Shown: positions 6,815 through 14,668, numbered from the stretch's first letter. The stretch: DNA of 18,160 bases from a bacterium (GCA_900299155.1 OMIS01000090.1:1-18160), one strand, 5' to 3'. Notes: generated by a model not told the origin, from the letters alone. Numbers and translations are program-made.

Positions 6815-9166
6815 TTACATGTTCGAATTATTTGTATCAGTGCCTGTTCCTGGTAAGCTGGCATCAGGATTGTCTTTGCAGCAGATCATAGATTTGCCAT
6901 CAATTGTGTTAGGACAACTTACATTATTTACTGGAGTCTGATAGCGGGCACAGCTTCCAATATTGCATTGTCCTCCAGAATCCTGACAAGCTTTCTTTTG
7001 TTCATTTATAGATGGTTGTGTCGTTGTCCCACCTGAAGTAGTAGGTGGAGTGGTAGTCGTACTACCAGTAGTACTTGCTGAAGTCACATCACAGCGTGCT
7101 GCATATGTTCCTGCACTTGGAATTCTGTAGGAAGCTGTAAATGCTGAACCATTTTGAGTTGCTGTGAGTGGTGTGAAAGCCCCACCATCTTTTGATACTG
7201 AGATTGAAACAGTACCCACAGAGCCTGAATAGTTACACTTAAAGTGTACATACTCATTAAGTTTAGCTGTTCCAACTTTTCCGCCTCCAGCAGGGCATCC
7301 AGAGAAGTCTGCATTTGCTGTTGGACTTGCGACCCCGCACAGATTGAGACACATTCCTCCAACTGGGGTGTCTGGTTTCTTAACAATTGTAATAGGCTTT
7401 CCACATTGTCCGCAGGCTTCAAATCCACTGGCACATTGAGCAATAGATGGATTTGCACTACACCACTTTGTTGCACTGAGTTGTGCCGTTGCTGCAACGT
7501 AATAACTGCCTGGTGCAATATTTGCTGTATCCCATACAAACTCACCTTTTGTAATGCTTCCAGCATCTATCTCTACCCATGGATTGACTCCATTTACTGG
7601 ACAGTAACTTGCTTGAGTAGGTGAGTAGTACATCTTTGAAGTAAGTAAGTTGGTGCCATTTACTTTAATCGTTACTTTATCACCTTGAGTAACGCTATCG
7701 GGTGCAGTAATGTTGTTACAAGCTCCTGGAGCTTCAGGTGCAACGATAGTAACTTCTTTGCCACATTGCTTGCATTCCTTGAAAGCGGTGCCACATGCAC
7801 CACTTGGGTTAGATGAACAGTGGAAGTCATTCGCACCATGAGCATTCCCAGAAATAATATACTTGCCTGCTGTTAATCCTGCTGTGTTCCAGGAAAACTC
7901 GCCACTTGCTACACCTGTAGCGACTGGTTTCCAGACCGTAGTGGTACAGTAGTTCGCTTGAACAGGTGCATAGTAAAGGTCATAGGTATTGATATTTGTG
8001 CCAGAGACTTTAACGGTAACTGAACTACCAAGTGTAACGGTATCTGCTACATCAATCATGTTACATGATGCTTGAACTGGAGCAGTACAGCCTTTTACAC
8101 GGATGAAGCCAGCGCCAACAATATTATTGTAGTTATTCAAACTTGCGTCACCAGATCCATCGTCTACAAATACATCTAATTGGTATACACCACAGTCATT
8201 ATTACCTGGCTTCCAAGAACCCTCAATTTTCCCAGACTGGCCTGAGGGGATAGAAAAGTTCTGCCAACCACCATCATATACCTGAGATTGACGAGTTCCA
8301 GTACTTGGATTATTTTTGTCAGCATTATGAATATTATAAATTTCTTGCTCACTCTTAGCCCAATCTTGATTTACAGCAACCCACTGTCCACCTTCATTTG
8401 CTTCATTAATTTTATAAACAAAAAACCGATATTTACTGCCACGCGGCTCTTCATGCGTATTTTTTAGTGGAACTGAAAAATTTACTGTCTCACTCTTAGA
8501 AACATCATAATATGTGTTTGGATCTGAAACATTGGTACTTGCTGGCTTATATCCAGAGTACTGTCCATTATTTAAATATCCTTTTTCAAGGCTGCTTTTA
8601 TCTGGTACATCAATCTCTAGACCGGTAGTCCCAATTTTCCCATCCCATTGAAAGTAGGAGGCTCGTTGGCGTGTATCTTGATTTTGTGTCTGCAAATAGT
8701 ACGCAGTACCACCGCCAATTAACGTCAACAAAAACAAACCAATCGCGATCAAAATCTTTCCATTAAAACCACCTTTTTTAGGTGGAGGAGTTACCGATGT
8801 GTCTACGGTAGGTTGTTCAGTAGGTGTCATTGGAGGAGTACCAGCAGGAATACTATCACTGAGTGTTGGGGTAGCTTGTGGATTGATTTTATCTGCTAAT
8901 GTTTTGTTCAAACTTTCAATGTCTTGGTGAGGTGCATTCATAGGACGAGCACCCAATGTAGATGGAGCACTATGAGATGGCAGTACCTTAGGTGGCATCA
9001 TGGCAGCTTGTGGTTGTACAGGAGTACCTGCTGAAGCTGGTGAGATTGGTGTAACAGGGGTAGCTGGCAGTGCAGCCATGTTCGTATCTTTTTCAGGCAT
9101 AACTGGAGGCATTGGAGAACCGCCTGAAGTTGAAGTACTGCTGGTTGAAGCTGCTGCATTAATCAT
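6815..9166 (-). CDS. Large TM-anchored extracellular protein with tandem Cys-containing beta domains
   Basis: 783 residues. Residues 1-130 are a Pro/Thr/Ala-rich cytosolic region, then a span at 136-158 and the segment QTQNQDTRQRAS. An unassigned beta-rich domain (about 172-360) follows, then two tandem copies of a roughly 110-residue domain (368-475 and 483-595). These share YY[AS]PxQAxYC, [GS]EF[SV]W[ND]TA and a C-terminal C-x2-CGK-x-[IV]TIV pattern. Next come an Ig-like Cys-paired domain (605-692), a Thr/Ser linker and a compact Cys cluster (727-763). The end is LPGTG at 771-775, but only eight polar residues follow and there is no membrane tail. It is the first gene of the surface operon. 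No family recognised beyond general surface-protein architecture; function is inferred as adhesion or cell-wall structure. Confidence 0.85.
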   Translation of the reverse strand: MINAAASTSSTSTSGGSPMPPVMPEKDTNMAALPATPVTPISPASAGTPVQPQAAMMPPKVLPSHSAPSTLGARPMNAPHQDIESLNKTLADKINPQATPTLSDSIPAGTPPMTPTEQPTVDTSVTPPPKKGGFNGKILIAIGLFLLTLIGGGTAYYLQTQNQDTRQRASYFQWDGKIGTTGLEIDVPDKSSLEKGYLNNGQYSGYKPASTNVSDPNTYYDVSKSETVNFSVPLKNTHEEPRGSKYRFFVYKINEANEGGQWVAVNQDWAKSEQEIYNIHNADKNNPSTGTRQSQVYDGGWQNFSIPSGQSGKIEGSWKPGNNDCGVYQLDVFVDDGSGDASLNNYNNIVGAGFIRVKGCTAPVQASCNMIDVADTVTLGSSVTVKVSGTNINTYDLYYAPVQANYCTTTVWKPVATGVASGEFSWNTAGLTAGKYIISGNAHGANDFHCSSNPSGACGTAFKECKQCGKEVTIVAPEAPGACNNITAPDSVTQGDKVTIKVNGTNLLTSKMYYSPTQASYCPVNGVNPWVEIDAGSITKGEFVWDTANIAPGSYYVAATAQLSATKWCSANPSIAQCASGFEACGQCGKPITIVKKPDTPVGGMCLNLCGVASPTANADFSGCPAGGGKVGTAKLNEYVHFKCNYSGSVGTVSISVSKDGGAFTPLTATQNGSAFTASYRIPSAGTYAARCDVTSASTTGSTTTTPPTTSGGTTTQPSINEQKKACQDSGGQCNIGSCARYQTPVNNVSCPNTIDGKSMICCKDNPDASLPGTGTDTNNSNM

Positions 9167-9208
9167 TTTGTAACACCAATATGCGCCAATAAAATGGCTG
9201 CTCTAATC

Positions 9209-9238
9209 AGAATACAAAACAATTGAAACAACGGTCAA
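9209..9238 (-). promoter_or_regulatory. Promoter of the surface-protein operon
   Basis: On the minus strand TTGACC and TATTCT are separated by 18 bases, giving +1 near 9202 and a 36-base leader. No Shine-Dalgarno site is evident in front of the ATG at 9166, only GGTG. This is the best -35-type promoter seen outside the rRNA operon. Confidence 0.5.
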
Positions 9239-9266
9239 GTAGGTAAAAGTTGATTACAACAGAATT

Positions 9267-10547
9267 TTATGTAGTTTTGCTCAACAGCGGCTTAATTCCA
9301 GGCAGAACCTCACCACTGAGCAATTCTAGTGCCGCACCACCAGCGGCTGAAACATAGCTGAACTTGTGTTCAACATGAAAATGGTGTGAAGCAGAAATTG
9401 TGTCTCCACCACCAATGACGGTTGTAGCAGTTGTTTTGACAATTGCTTGAGCTACCGCTTTTGTTCCTGCCGCAAAGAGTGGATTCTCCCAAACTCCCAT
9501 TGGCCCATTCCAGAAAACTGTTCCAGCTTTTGCAATGATTTCTGCATACAACCTGCGCGTTTTTGGTCCGATATCAAGATAAAACAACTGGACAGATTCA
9601 TCTTGATCTGCCATATGGGTGTGGAGGTCTACAATTTTCACGCGTGATTCAGTTCTTGTATCTAGGCTTGGAGCTGCCACTACGTCTACAGGATAGAGAA
9701 TTTTAGGCAGGGGTATATATCCATCTTTCAATATTTTTTCAGTTTTGTGTTCAGTAATGATTCTTCGGGCCACTTTGCTGTAATCTTTCTCAGCTGCTCC
9801 TGCCCCTACTTTTTCTTCCACAAATGAACGATAAATCTCAAAACCTTCTGCTTTCAAAAAATTATTGGCAGCAGCACCCCCAATCAAAACGATATCCGCG
9901 AGTTTGCTCAAGTTCTGTAATGCACCCACTTTATCAGAGATCTTTGCTCCGCCAAGTATCACCACAAATGGCCGTTTAGGTTCTTCCATCAACGCATGTA
10001 GTGCAGATACTTCTTCAGTCAAAGCCAGTCCTGCATAGGCAGGCAAGTACTCAGTTACTCCCACCACAGAAGCATGTTCTCGGTGTGAGGCAGAGAATGC
10101 CTCATTGATGTATACCTCCGCAGCACTTGCGAGTTGTTTAGCAAAATCTGAATCATTTTCCTTCTCTTCTTTGTGGTACCGCAAGTTTTCCAGTAGCAAT
10201 ACCGTGCCAGGCTGTTGCTGGCGGACAGCATCCTGAACTTTTTGACCCACGGTAGCAGGGACAAAGGTCACTGGAAGATGCAGTTTCTCGGTGAGATGTT
10301 TGGCAATTGGTTCTAAGCTGTACTTTGCATCTTCTGGTGTTTTTGGCCGTCCAAGATGGCTTATAAGTACGGCTTTTGCATGGTTCTTAATCAGGAGTTC
10401 AATTGTGGGTAGGGCACGCTGTAGGCGGCGGTCATCCGCTACCTGCCATTTTCCTCGTACTTCTGTGAGTGGCACATTAAAGTCCACACGAACCAGCACG
10501 GTTTTGCTTTTGATTACTTCTGGTGTGACGGTGTTGAGTTTGAACAT
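9267..10547 (-). CDS. pgk: Phosphoglycerate kinase
   Basis: 426 residues. It transfers phosphate between 1,3-bisphosphoglycerate and ADP in glycolysis, in the cytosol. Family motifs are present in order: VRVDFNVPL, DDRRLQRALPTI, SHLGRP, LLENLRYHKEE, SHREHAS, VILGGAKISDKVGAL, LDIGPKT, FWNGPMGVWE, and GGGDT followed by SAAGGAALELLSGEVLPGI. The substrate-binding Arg, Asp, Asn and His positions and the nucleotide-binding Lys and Gly-rich loop are kept. It is somewhat longer than the usual 390-400 residues; the C-terminal STGGG is SAAGG here. No other glycolytic gene is adjacent. The ATG lacks a Shine-Dalgarno; a weak TGCTGTAAT extended -10 (10557-10565) would give a three-base leader. Alternatively it is read through from the upstream gene 26 bases away. 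Confidence 0.97.
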   Translation of the reverse strand: MFKLNTVTPEVIKSKTVLVRVDFNVPLTEVRGKWQVADDRRLQRALPTIELLIKNHAKAVLISHLGRPKTPEDAKYSLEPIAKHLTEKLHLPVTFVPATVGQKVQDAVRQQQPGTVLLLENLRYHKEEKENDSDFAKQLASAAEVYINEAFSASHREHASVVGVTEYLPAYAGLALTEEVSALHALMEEPKRPFVVILGGAKISDKVGALQNLSKLADIVLIGGAAANNFLKAEGFEIYRSFVEEKVGAGAAEKDYSKVARRIITEHKTEKILKDGYIPLPKILYPVDVVAAPSLDTRTESRVKIVDLHTHMADQDESVQLFYLDIGPKTRRLYAEIIAKAGTVFWNGPMGVWENPLFAAGTKAVAQAIVKTTATTVIGGGDTISASHHFHVEHKFSYVSAAGGAALELLSGEVLPGIKPLLSKTT

Positions 10548-10573
10548 ATCTAGTTGATTACAGCAGTAAAGCT

Positions 10574-11188
10574 CTACGGCTGTAATCTTCGTGTTATTAA
10601 GCTCTTGCTAGGCCTGACGGAGTAGCATTGCTGTACTTGTTGAAGCAGATCCTGATATATAGAGCGCTCTTCTTCAAAAAATTTGCTTGTTCTTTCGTCT
10701 GTTTGAGTACTAATCTGTGCACCTAATTGATCTATTTTTGCTTGAGCAAGTTCTATGATCTTTGTGCGTATGGGAGAATCTTGAGTAGCAATTTCATTAA
10801 TACTACTCCAGATCTCTTTAACTGATGGTAATTTTTCTTCTACATAGCTAGCTATAGTATAGCCTTCAGGTACGGTTCTCCCGTCTTTAAATGCTTCAGA
10901 AGTAAGTGGTGTTGTATCTGTCGCAGATGAAAAAATCAACATTCTACTCACGAAATTAATCTGTGTAATAGTACTTAAAAATCTATCTACAGTAATAGGC
11001 TGGAATTGATATAAGCCTTTGAGTAGATCCTCTATAGAATTCAATTCACCAATAACATTCCTCTGAGTTACGCCTATACTTGCTTGTATCATATTCCCAT
11101 CGTAACAGTGTTTATTATAAGCTTTAAGAAATTTATCTATACAAATTCTAACTGGAAATGCAAATGACTTTTCACGATTCTCTAGCAT
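10574..11188 (-). CDS. Unknown, mainly helical cytosolic protein
   Basis: 204 residues from the ATG at 11188 (MLENREKSFAFPVR). The reading frame is open upstream to a TTG at 11254, but that extension would cross the TATAAT box (11213-11218) and the operator. The 11188 ATG has AAGGAAG ten bases upstream and a fitting +1 near 11206, so I choose it. The sequence looks alpha-helical, with charged amphipathic stretches (KTKIIELAQAKIDQL-like and FFEEERSIYQDLLQQVQQC) and no signal or membrane segment. I recognise no family. It is divergent from the S1 gene and shares a palindromic operator region with it. It lies 26 bases upstream of pgk and may be cotranscribed with it. Stop is TAG. Confidence 0.7.
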   Translation of the reverse strand: MLENREKSFAFPVRICIDKFLKAYNKHCYDGNMIQASIGVTQRNVIGELNSIEDLLKGLYQFQPITVDRFLSTITQINFVSRMLIFSSATDTTPLTSEAFKDGRTVPEGYTIASYVEEKLPSVKEIWSSINEIATQDSPIRTKIIELAQAKIDQLGAQISTQTDERTSKFFEEERSIYQDLLQQVQQCYSVRPSKSLITRRLQP

Positions 11189-11212
11189 AGTATGTATTCT
11201 TCCTTTTATTAA

Positions 11213-11218
11213 ATTATA
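11213..11218 (-). promoter_or_regulatory. -10 box of the 204-aa gene
   Basis: A consensus TATAAT on the minus strand. Predicted +1 is about 11206, giving an 18-base leader that contains AAGGAAG. The -35 position falls in the centre of the 11226-11256 palindrome and is not a consensus hexamer. Confidence 0.6.
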
Positions 11219-11225
11219 CGCACTC

Positions 11226-11256
11226 TCTTGAGAATTAGTACAGTACATTCTCAAGA
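11226..11256. promoter_or_regulatory. Palindromic operator between divergent promoters
   Basis: A perfect 10-bp inverted repeat, TCTTGAGAAT and ATTCTCAAGA, surrounds the 11-base centre TAGTACAGTAC. Its centre (11241) is 23 bases from the minus -10 and 24 bases from the plus -10, so both -35 regions fall in its middle. Symmetry is seen directly; a role as a protein-binding operator is inferred. Confidence 0.6.
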
Positions 11257-11261
11257 CTCTG

Positions 11262-11270
11262 TGGTATACT
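11262..11270 (+). promoter_or_regulatory. Extended -10 promoter of the S1 gene
   Basis: TGGTATACT is an extended -10. Predicted +1 is 11277, giving a 31-base leader with GGAG 13 bases before the ATG. No consensus -35 is present, and the palindrome occupies that position. Confidence 0.6.
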
Positions 11271-11307
11271 TCACATCACTCAATTTGAAAGGAGAATAGT
11301 ACAATTT

Positions 11308-12555
11308 ATGGCTAAAAAAGCTAGTACACCCCCAGAAGAACTTACAAAAGAGGCAGCACAAGCTGAACCTCAAAAGGTTGAAGTTACAGAAGAATCTCAA
11401 CCTGTAGAAAAAGCTGCAGAACCTAAAAAATCTGAAGCAAAAGCAGAAAAATCACAAAAATCAGCTCCAAAAACCATGGAAGAATTAATGGCTGCTCAGG
11501 CAGGTGCTGTGACTGTACCACAACGTGGTTCCACAGTTTCAGGTATGATTACCGCTATTACTAAACGCTCAATGGTCGTTGATATCGGTGGAAAAACCGA
11601 AGCTGTTGTGGCTGATAAAGAGTTTGATTTAGCACGCGATTACATCGAAAGTTTGAAGGTTGGTGAAAAAATTGAGGCGCAAGTCGTTTCAGAAGAGAAC
11701 AACCAAGGTCAAGTTTTGCTTTCATTGAAGCAAGCTGCTCTTGATTCTCGCTGGGATTACTTTGCTGATATGATGGAAAAAGGCACCATTCTTGAAGCTA
11801 AAGGTGTTGATATAAACAAAGGTGGCTTAATCGTCGTTGTCAATGGTGTTCGCGGATTTGTTCCTTCTAGTCAATTTGGTAAAGCATTGGTGGGTAAGTT
11901 TGCTACACTGCGTGGCAAAACCATTAGTGTCAAAGTGATTGAAGTTGACCGTGAGAAAAACCGATTAATCTTCTCAGAACGTCATGTCTCAGAAGCTGAT
12001 GAAATCGCACAAAAATCACAAGCAATTGATGCTGTTAAAGTAAACGAGATCTATGAAGGTGTCGTTTCTGGTGTCATGCCATTTGGTTTGTTTGTGACTG
12101 TGGAAGTCCCAGTGACTGGTGAAGCCGAAGGTTCAGTGGGCCAAGTCGAAGGTCTTGTTCACATCTCAGAGATTTCATGGGAAAAAGTTTCTCATCCAAA
12201 GGATTACCACAAAGTGGGTGACCGCTTAAAAGTACGCGTCCTTGGTCTCGATGAGAGAACTGGCAAGCTTAACTTGTCTATCAAACAACTCAGTGATGAT
12301 CCATGGGTGAAGGTTGGTGAGCGCTATGAAGTGGGCATGAGTGTAACAGGCACTGTTTCACGCATCGAGCCATTTGGTGCATTCATCAATGTTGAACCAG
12401 GAGTTGATGGTTTGATCCACTCTTCAAAACTTGATGCACAAAACACTTTGAAAAAAGGTGATAAAGTGACTGTCAACGTTGAGAGTGTTGATCCAGAACA
12501 ACGTCGCATGAGTCTCAGTCTTGTTTTGACTGAATTACCAATGGGTTATAAATAA
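11308..12555 (+). CDS. rpsA: Ribosomal protein S1
   Basis: 415 residues with four S1 (OB-fold RNA-binding) domains at roughly 70-140, 155-230, 245-330 and 340-408. The last two have the classic GxVxxxxPFGxFxxxxxxxxGLxHxSxL pattern. Residues 1-60 form a Glu/Lys/Ala/Pro low-complexity tail. S1 binds mRNA on the 30S subunit; E. coli has six domains, and shorter four-domain forms are usual in other phyla. The ATG has GGAG 13 bases upstream. Codon use and a strong start region fit a highly expressed gene. It shares a divergent regulatory region with the unknown 204-residue gene and is followed 18 bases later by a 53-residue ORF. Confidence 0.93.
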   Translation: MAKKASTPPEELTKEAAQAEPQKVEVTEESQPVEKAAEPKKSEAKAEKSQKSAPKTMEELMAAQAGAVTVPQRGSTVSGMITAITKRSMVVDIGGKTEAVVADKEFDLARDYIESLKVGEKIEAQVVSEENNQGQVLLSLKQAALDSRWDYFADMMEKGTILEAKGVDINKGGLIVVVNGVRGFVPSSQFGKALVGKFATLRGKTISVKVIEVDREKNRLIFSERHVSEADEIAQKSQAIDAVKVNEIYEGVVSGVMPFGLFVTVEVPVTGEAEGSVGQVEGLVHISEISWEKVSHPKDYHKVGDRLKVRVLGLDERTGKLNLSIKQLSDDPWVKVGERYEVGMSVTGTVSRIEPFGAFINVEPGVDGLIHSSKLDAQNTLKKGDKVTVNVESVDPEQRRMSLSLVLTELPMGYK

Positions 12556-12573
12556 AGATAACAGGAGGTTACT

Positions 12574-12735
12574 ATGGCAAAACAAAGAATGATCGTCACT
12601 GACGACCAACTATTGATCGACATGGAGCTCTTGTTCAACGCAATTCGTGCAGCCAATGGTGATTGGGAAAAAGTAGAGCAGGATATGAATGCCTACTTAG
12701 AAGCGATCATCAGCATGACTCGCCCTCAAGAGTAA
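12574..12735 (+). CDS. 53-residue acidic small protein downstream of S1
   Basis: The ORF starts MAKQRMIVTDDQLLIDMELL and ends in SMTRPQE: 53 residues, acidic, probably two short helices, no membrane segment. It is preceded by a perfect AGGAGG five bases before the ATG, the strongest ribosome site in the window. It lies 18 bases after the S1 stop and is followed by a long terminator 18 bases after its own stop, so it is the last gene of the S1 operon. I recognise no family. A small S1- or ribosome-associated factor is possible but is only suggested by position. Confidence 0.8.
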   Translation: MAKQRMIVTDDQLLIDMELLFNAIRAANGDWEKVEQDMNAYLEAIISMTRPQE

Positions 12736-12753
12736 TCTGAAATAGAAAAGTAA

Positions 12754-12812
12754 AACTCCCTGTGAGTGCAGCGCGTAGCTCTCTACTACACCAGCACTCC
12801 AGGGAGTTTTTT
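12754..12812 (+). terminator. Long intrinsic terminator of the S1 operon
   Basis: The stem AACTCCCTG/CAGGGAGTT is extended by GAGTGC/GCACTC after a one-base bulge and followed by a six-T run. The large loop holds a further GTAG/CTAC hairpin. The stem is flanked by A-rich sequence, so it could also act on the other strand. Confidence 0.9.
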
Positions 12813-12856
12813 GTTACTAAAAATACCCAAAAATAGTCGAAAAATAGATTGATATA

Positions 12857-12865
12857 TGATATAAT
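12857..12865 (+). promoter_or_regulatory. Extended -10 promoter
   Basis: TGATATAAT is a full-consensus extended -10. Predicted +1 is 12872, 24 bases before the ATG at 12896. There is no consensus -35. Confidence 0.7.
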
Positions 12866-12895
12866 ACGATCCTATTGAAAACGAAAAAGGATTGT

Positions 12896-13498
12896 ATGAC
12901 ATTTGTGATTGCGTGTGGTGACGAAGGGGTCCAGATCAACGAAGGTACTCGATTAGCTGTGGCAGGAAGTGGTTTTAGACTGGAAGGTTTCTCAGAAGTT
13001 GTTTCTATTCTCAAAGATTTATTTGGAAAAAAATTAGTTGTGGCTGCCAATGAAGAAAACGAATGGATCAAGCAAAAACTTGATCTTCGTACTTGGGAGC
13101 AAGTCAATGCTAGTGCGCAGCAACATATTGAAGCTTTAGCTGATCTTGAAAATCTAACCTACGCTGGTTTCTTACCCTTTGCTGATCCAAAAGAGTTACA
13201 AGGTGGGATCAAAGGGCATATGGTTCGTCCTCATGGCGTCCATTTTGCCAACAAAATCACCTTTACTTTGGGTGGTGGTGAACAGAAGTATAACTTAGGC
13301 AGCTATGTTATCAGTGCTGACTGGGTGGCTCAAGCACCTCCTAAACTTGTCAAAGCAGTGATTGGTGCACAAGTAGAGTTTTACAACAAGTTGGCTGGCA
13401 GAGAACTCGAGGTTATCACTGAAGAAGGTGGTACTCTGGGTGAAGCCGTAGCCCAAAAGAATAAAGTTGTTCTCCAAAAGTTGGGGCTTATTGACTAA
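12896..13498 (+). CDS. Conserved-looking cytosolic protein, unknown function
   Basis: 200 residues from the ATG at 12896 (MTFVIACGDEGVQINEGTR). A TTG 21 bases upstream is in frame, but AAAGGA sits four bases before the chosen ATG. The sequence has alternating strands and helices. Notable stretches are GFLPFADPKELQGGIKGHMVRPHGVHF, HFANKITFTLGGGEQKYNLGSY and a C-terminal helix (VVLQKLGLID). There is no signal or membrane segment. I do not recognise a family. The gene has its own promoter and precedes the putative lipoprotein by 26 bases. Confidence 0.8.
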   Translation: MTFVIACGDEGVQINEGTRLAVAGSGFRLEGFSEVVSILKDLFGKKLVVAANEENEWIKQKLDLRTWEQVNASAQQHIEALADLENLTYAGFLPFADPKELQGGIKGHMVRPHGVHFANKITFTLGGGEQKYNLGSYVISADWVAQAPPKLVKAVIGAQVEFYNKLAGRELEVITEEGGTLGEAVAQKNKVVLQKLGLID

Positions 13499-13503
13499 GT
13501 TAC

Positions 13504-13517
13504 TCTCTATATAGAGA
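13504..13517. promoter_or_regulatory. 14-bp perfect palindrome
   Basis: TCTCTATATAGAGA lies in the 26-base gap between the two genes, five bases after the stop and seven bases before the next start codon. It has no central loop, so it is more likely a DNA-binding site than an RNA hairpin. Confidence 0.45.
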
Positions 13518-13524
13518 ATAAGGT

Positions 13525-14448
13525 ATGCCTAATACTGAAGTGAATAATGCATCTCCAGTTGAACGGAGACATAGTCGTCTTAATAGATTTTTAATTATTG
13601 CAGGTCTAGTAGCTGGAGTTTTCACTGGCTGTGACACTGGTAGGCCGCCTGTAGATACTGCAGCAGCTACAAAAACTGATTCGACTTCAGTAGTTACACC
13701 TACTCAAGAGCCTACTCCACAAGAATTTCCTCCTACTATAGTTATAGAAGACCAAGAAAAGCCTACTGAACCCACAATCAATGATTTCTTTCATCTTGAT
13801 TTGAAATTTAAATATGCAGCAGAAAAAGGCACAAACTGGGATGAAGTTCGTGATAAGTATGATGCACTATATAGTGCTACAAAGATCCCAGATTATTTAG
13901 CTGAAGTTGCCAAAAAGATAGATTTCAAACAATCTGACTTGCGGTTCAATGTATATTGGGAAACTAGTGATACAACCTCTAGCATGCAATCTAATCAGGA
14001 TCAAACAGATGAGCCAACAGAGGAGCCAAAATATTCTTTACTTACAGCATCTGAGGAGGATGAAGACCAAATGTATATAAGTTTGCGGCTTCAATTATCT
14101 GGAAATTCTATAGAGTTAATTTCAATAAAAAAAGATCGATCAGGCGCTTTAAGATATCTCGCGGTGGATCCTAGTACTGTGAATCTTGAACATCCAACAT
14201 ATGTTGATCTGAATGCTGCTCCAGGTAGTAATATATTAGATGTAGCTGCGCTAGCTAAGTGGTACCAATTTCTTGAATCTGGATTTGGCTTATTTCAGAA
14301 TCAACCTCTTATGAAAGGTGTTGTGTCTGAAGCTCTAGATCAGGCAATTACAAAACGGCAAACTGCTGCTCAACGACAAGGTTTAGATGTTACTGTTTCT
14401 ATAACCCCAGATTTAAAAATGGTGGTTGTCTCGAATGTGGAGAACTAA
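13525..14448 (+). CDS. Putative lipoprotein, unknown function
   Basis: 307 residues. A basic N-terminus (ERRHSRLNRF) precedes a hydrophobic stretch (22-33) and GVFTGC, a lipobox-like site with Cys36 as the probable lipidated residue; the -3 Phe is not ideal. A Thr/Pro/Glu-rich tether (about 40-85) leads to an alpha/beta domain (about 88-307) interrupted by an acidic Gln/Glu-rich insertion near 150-175. It is probably exported and anchored to the outer face of the membrane. No family recognised. It starts 26 bases after the preceding gene with AAGG very close to the ATG. It is AT-rich like the unknown 204-residue protein and less codon-biased than the housekeeping genes. Confidence 0.75.
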   Translation: MPNTEVNNASPVERRHSRLNRFLIIAGLVAGVFTGCDTGRPPVDTAAATKTDSTSVVTPTQEPTPQEFPPTIVIEDQEKPTEPTINDFFHLDLKFKYAAEKGTNWDEVRDKYDALYSATKIPDYLAEVAKKIDFKQSDLRFNVYWETSDTTSSMQSNQDQTDEPTEEPKYSLLTASEEDEDQMYISLRLQLSGNSIELISIKKDRSGALRYLAVDPSTVNLEHPTYVDLNAAPGSNILDVAALAKWYQFLESGFGLFQNQPLMKGVVSEALDQAITKRQTAAQRQGLDVTVSITPDLKMVVVSNVEN

Positions 14449-14458
14449 TTTAGCCCAC

Positions 14459-14486
14459 TTGCAATTGGGTAACTTTGTTTTATAAT
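14459..14486 (+). promoter_or_regulatory. rRNA operon promoter
   Basis: TTGCAA and the consensus TATAAT are separated by 16 bases, with +1 near 14493. It is the clearest two-element promoter in the window and lies directly after the lipoprotein stop. Confidence 0.75.
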
Positions 14487-14492
14487 AGTGTT

Positions 14493-14594
14493 TCTGTTCG
14501 GGAAAACAGTCGACATTGTGCCGAGTACAACACCGTCACAATCCCTCACAACCCTTTCAACAAGTGAATAACAAGAAACAGGCCATAAGAGATT
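14493..14594 (+). other. rRNA operon leader without 16S
   Basis: This 102-base leader runs from the predicted transcription start to tRNA-Ala. It contains CCCTTTCAACAAGTGAATAAC (14552-14572), which resembles the boxA region at 14744 and its flank (CTCTTTAACAAGTGAAGAAA). No 16S sequence or anti-Shine-Dalgarno end is found. Confidence 0.6.
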
Positions 14595-14668
14595 GGGCCC
14601 TTAGCTCAGTTGGCTAGAGCGCCTCATTTGCAATGAGGAGGTCAAGAGTTCGAGTCTCTTAGGGTCCA
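14595..14668 (+). tRNA. tRNA-Ala, anticodon UGC
   Basis: A 74-base cloverleaf. Acceptor GGGCCCT pairs with AGGGTCC (one G-U), the D arm is GCTC/GAGC, the anticodon stem CCTCA/TGAGG carries the loop TTTGCAA with TGC at 34-36, and the T arm is AAGAG/CTCTT with TTCGAGT. Discriminator A is followed by CAA, so CCA is not encoded. In most bacteria this tRNA lies between 16S and 23S; here it is the first gene of the rRNA transcript. Confidence 0.97.

Noticed and set aside
11189..11254. N-terminal extension of the 204-residue protein from TTG 11254 or ATG 11248
   Set aside because: It would be encoded across the TATAAT box and operator; the ATG at 11188 has a fitting leader and ribosome site.
12875..12895. 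Earlier TTG start for the 200-residue protein
   Set aside because: It nearly coincides with the predicted transcription start, while the ATG at 12896 has AAAGGA at the right distance.
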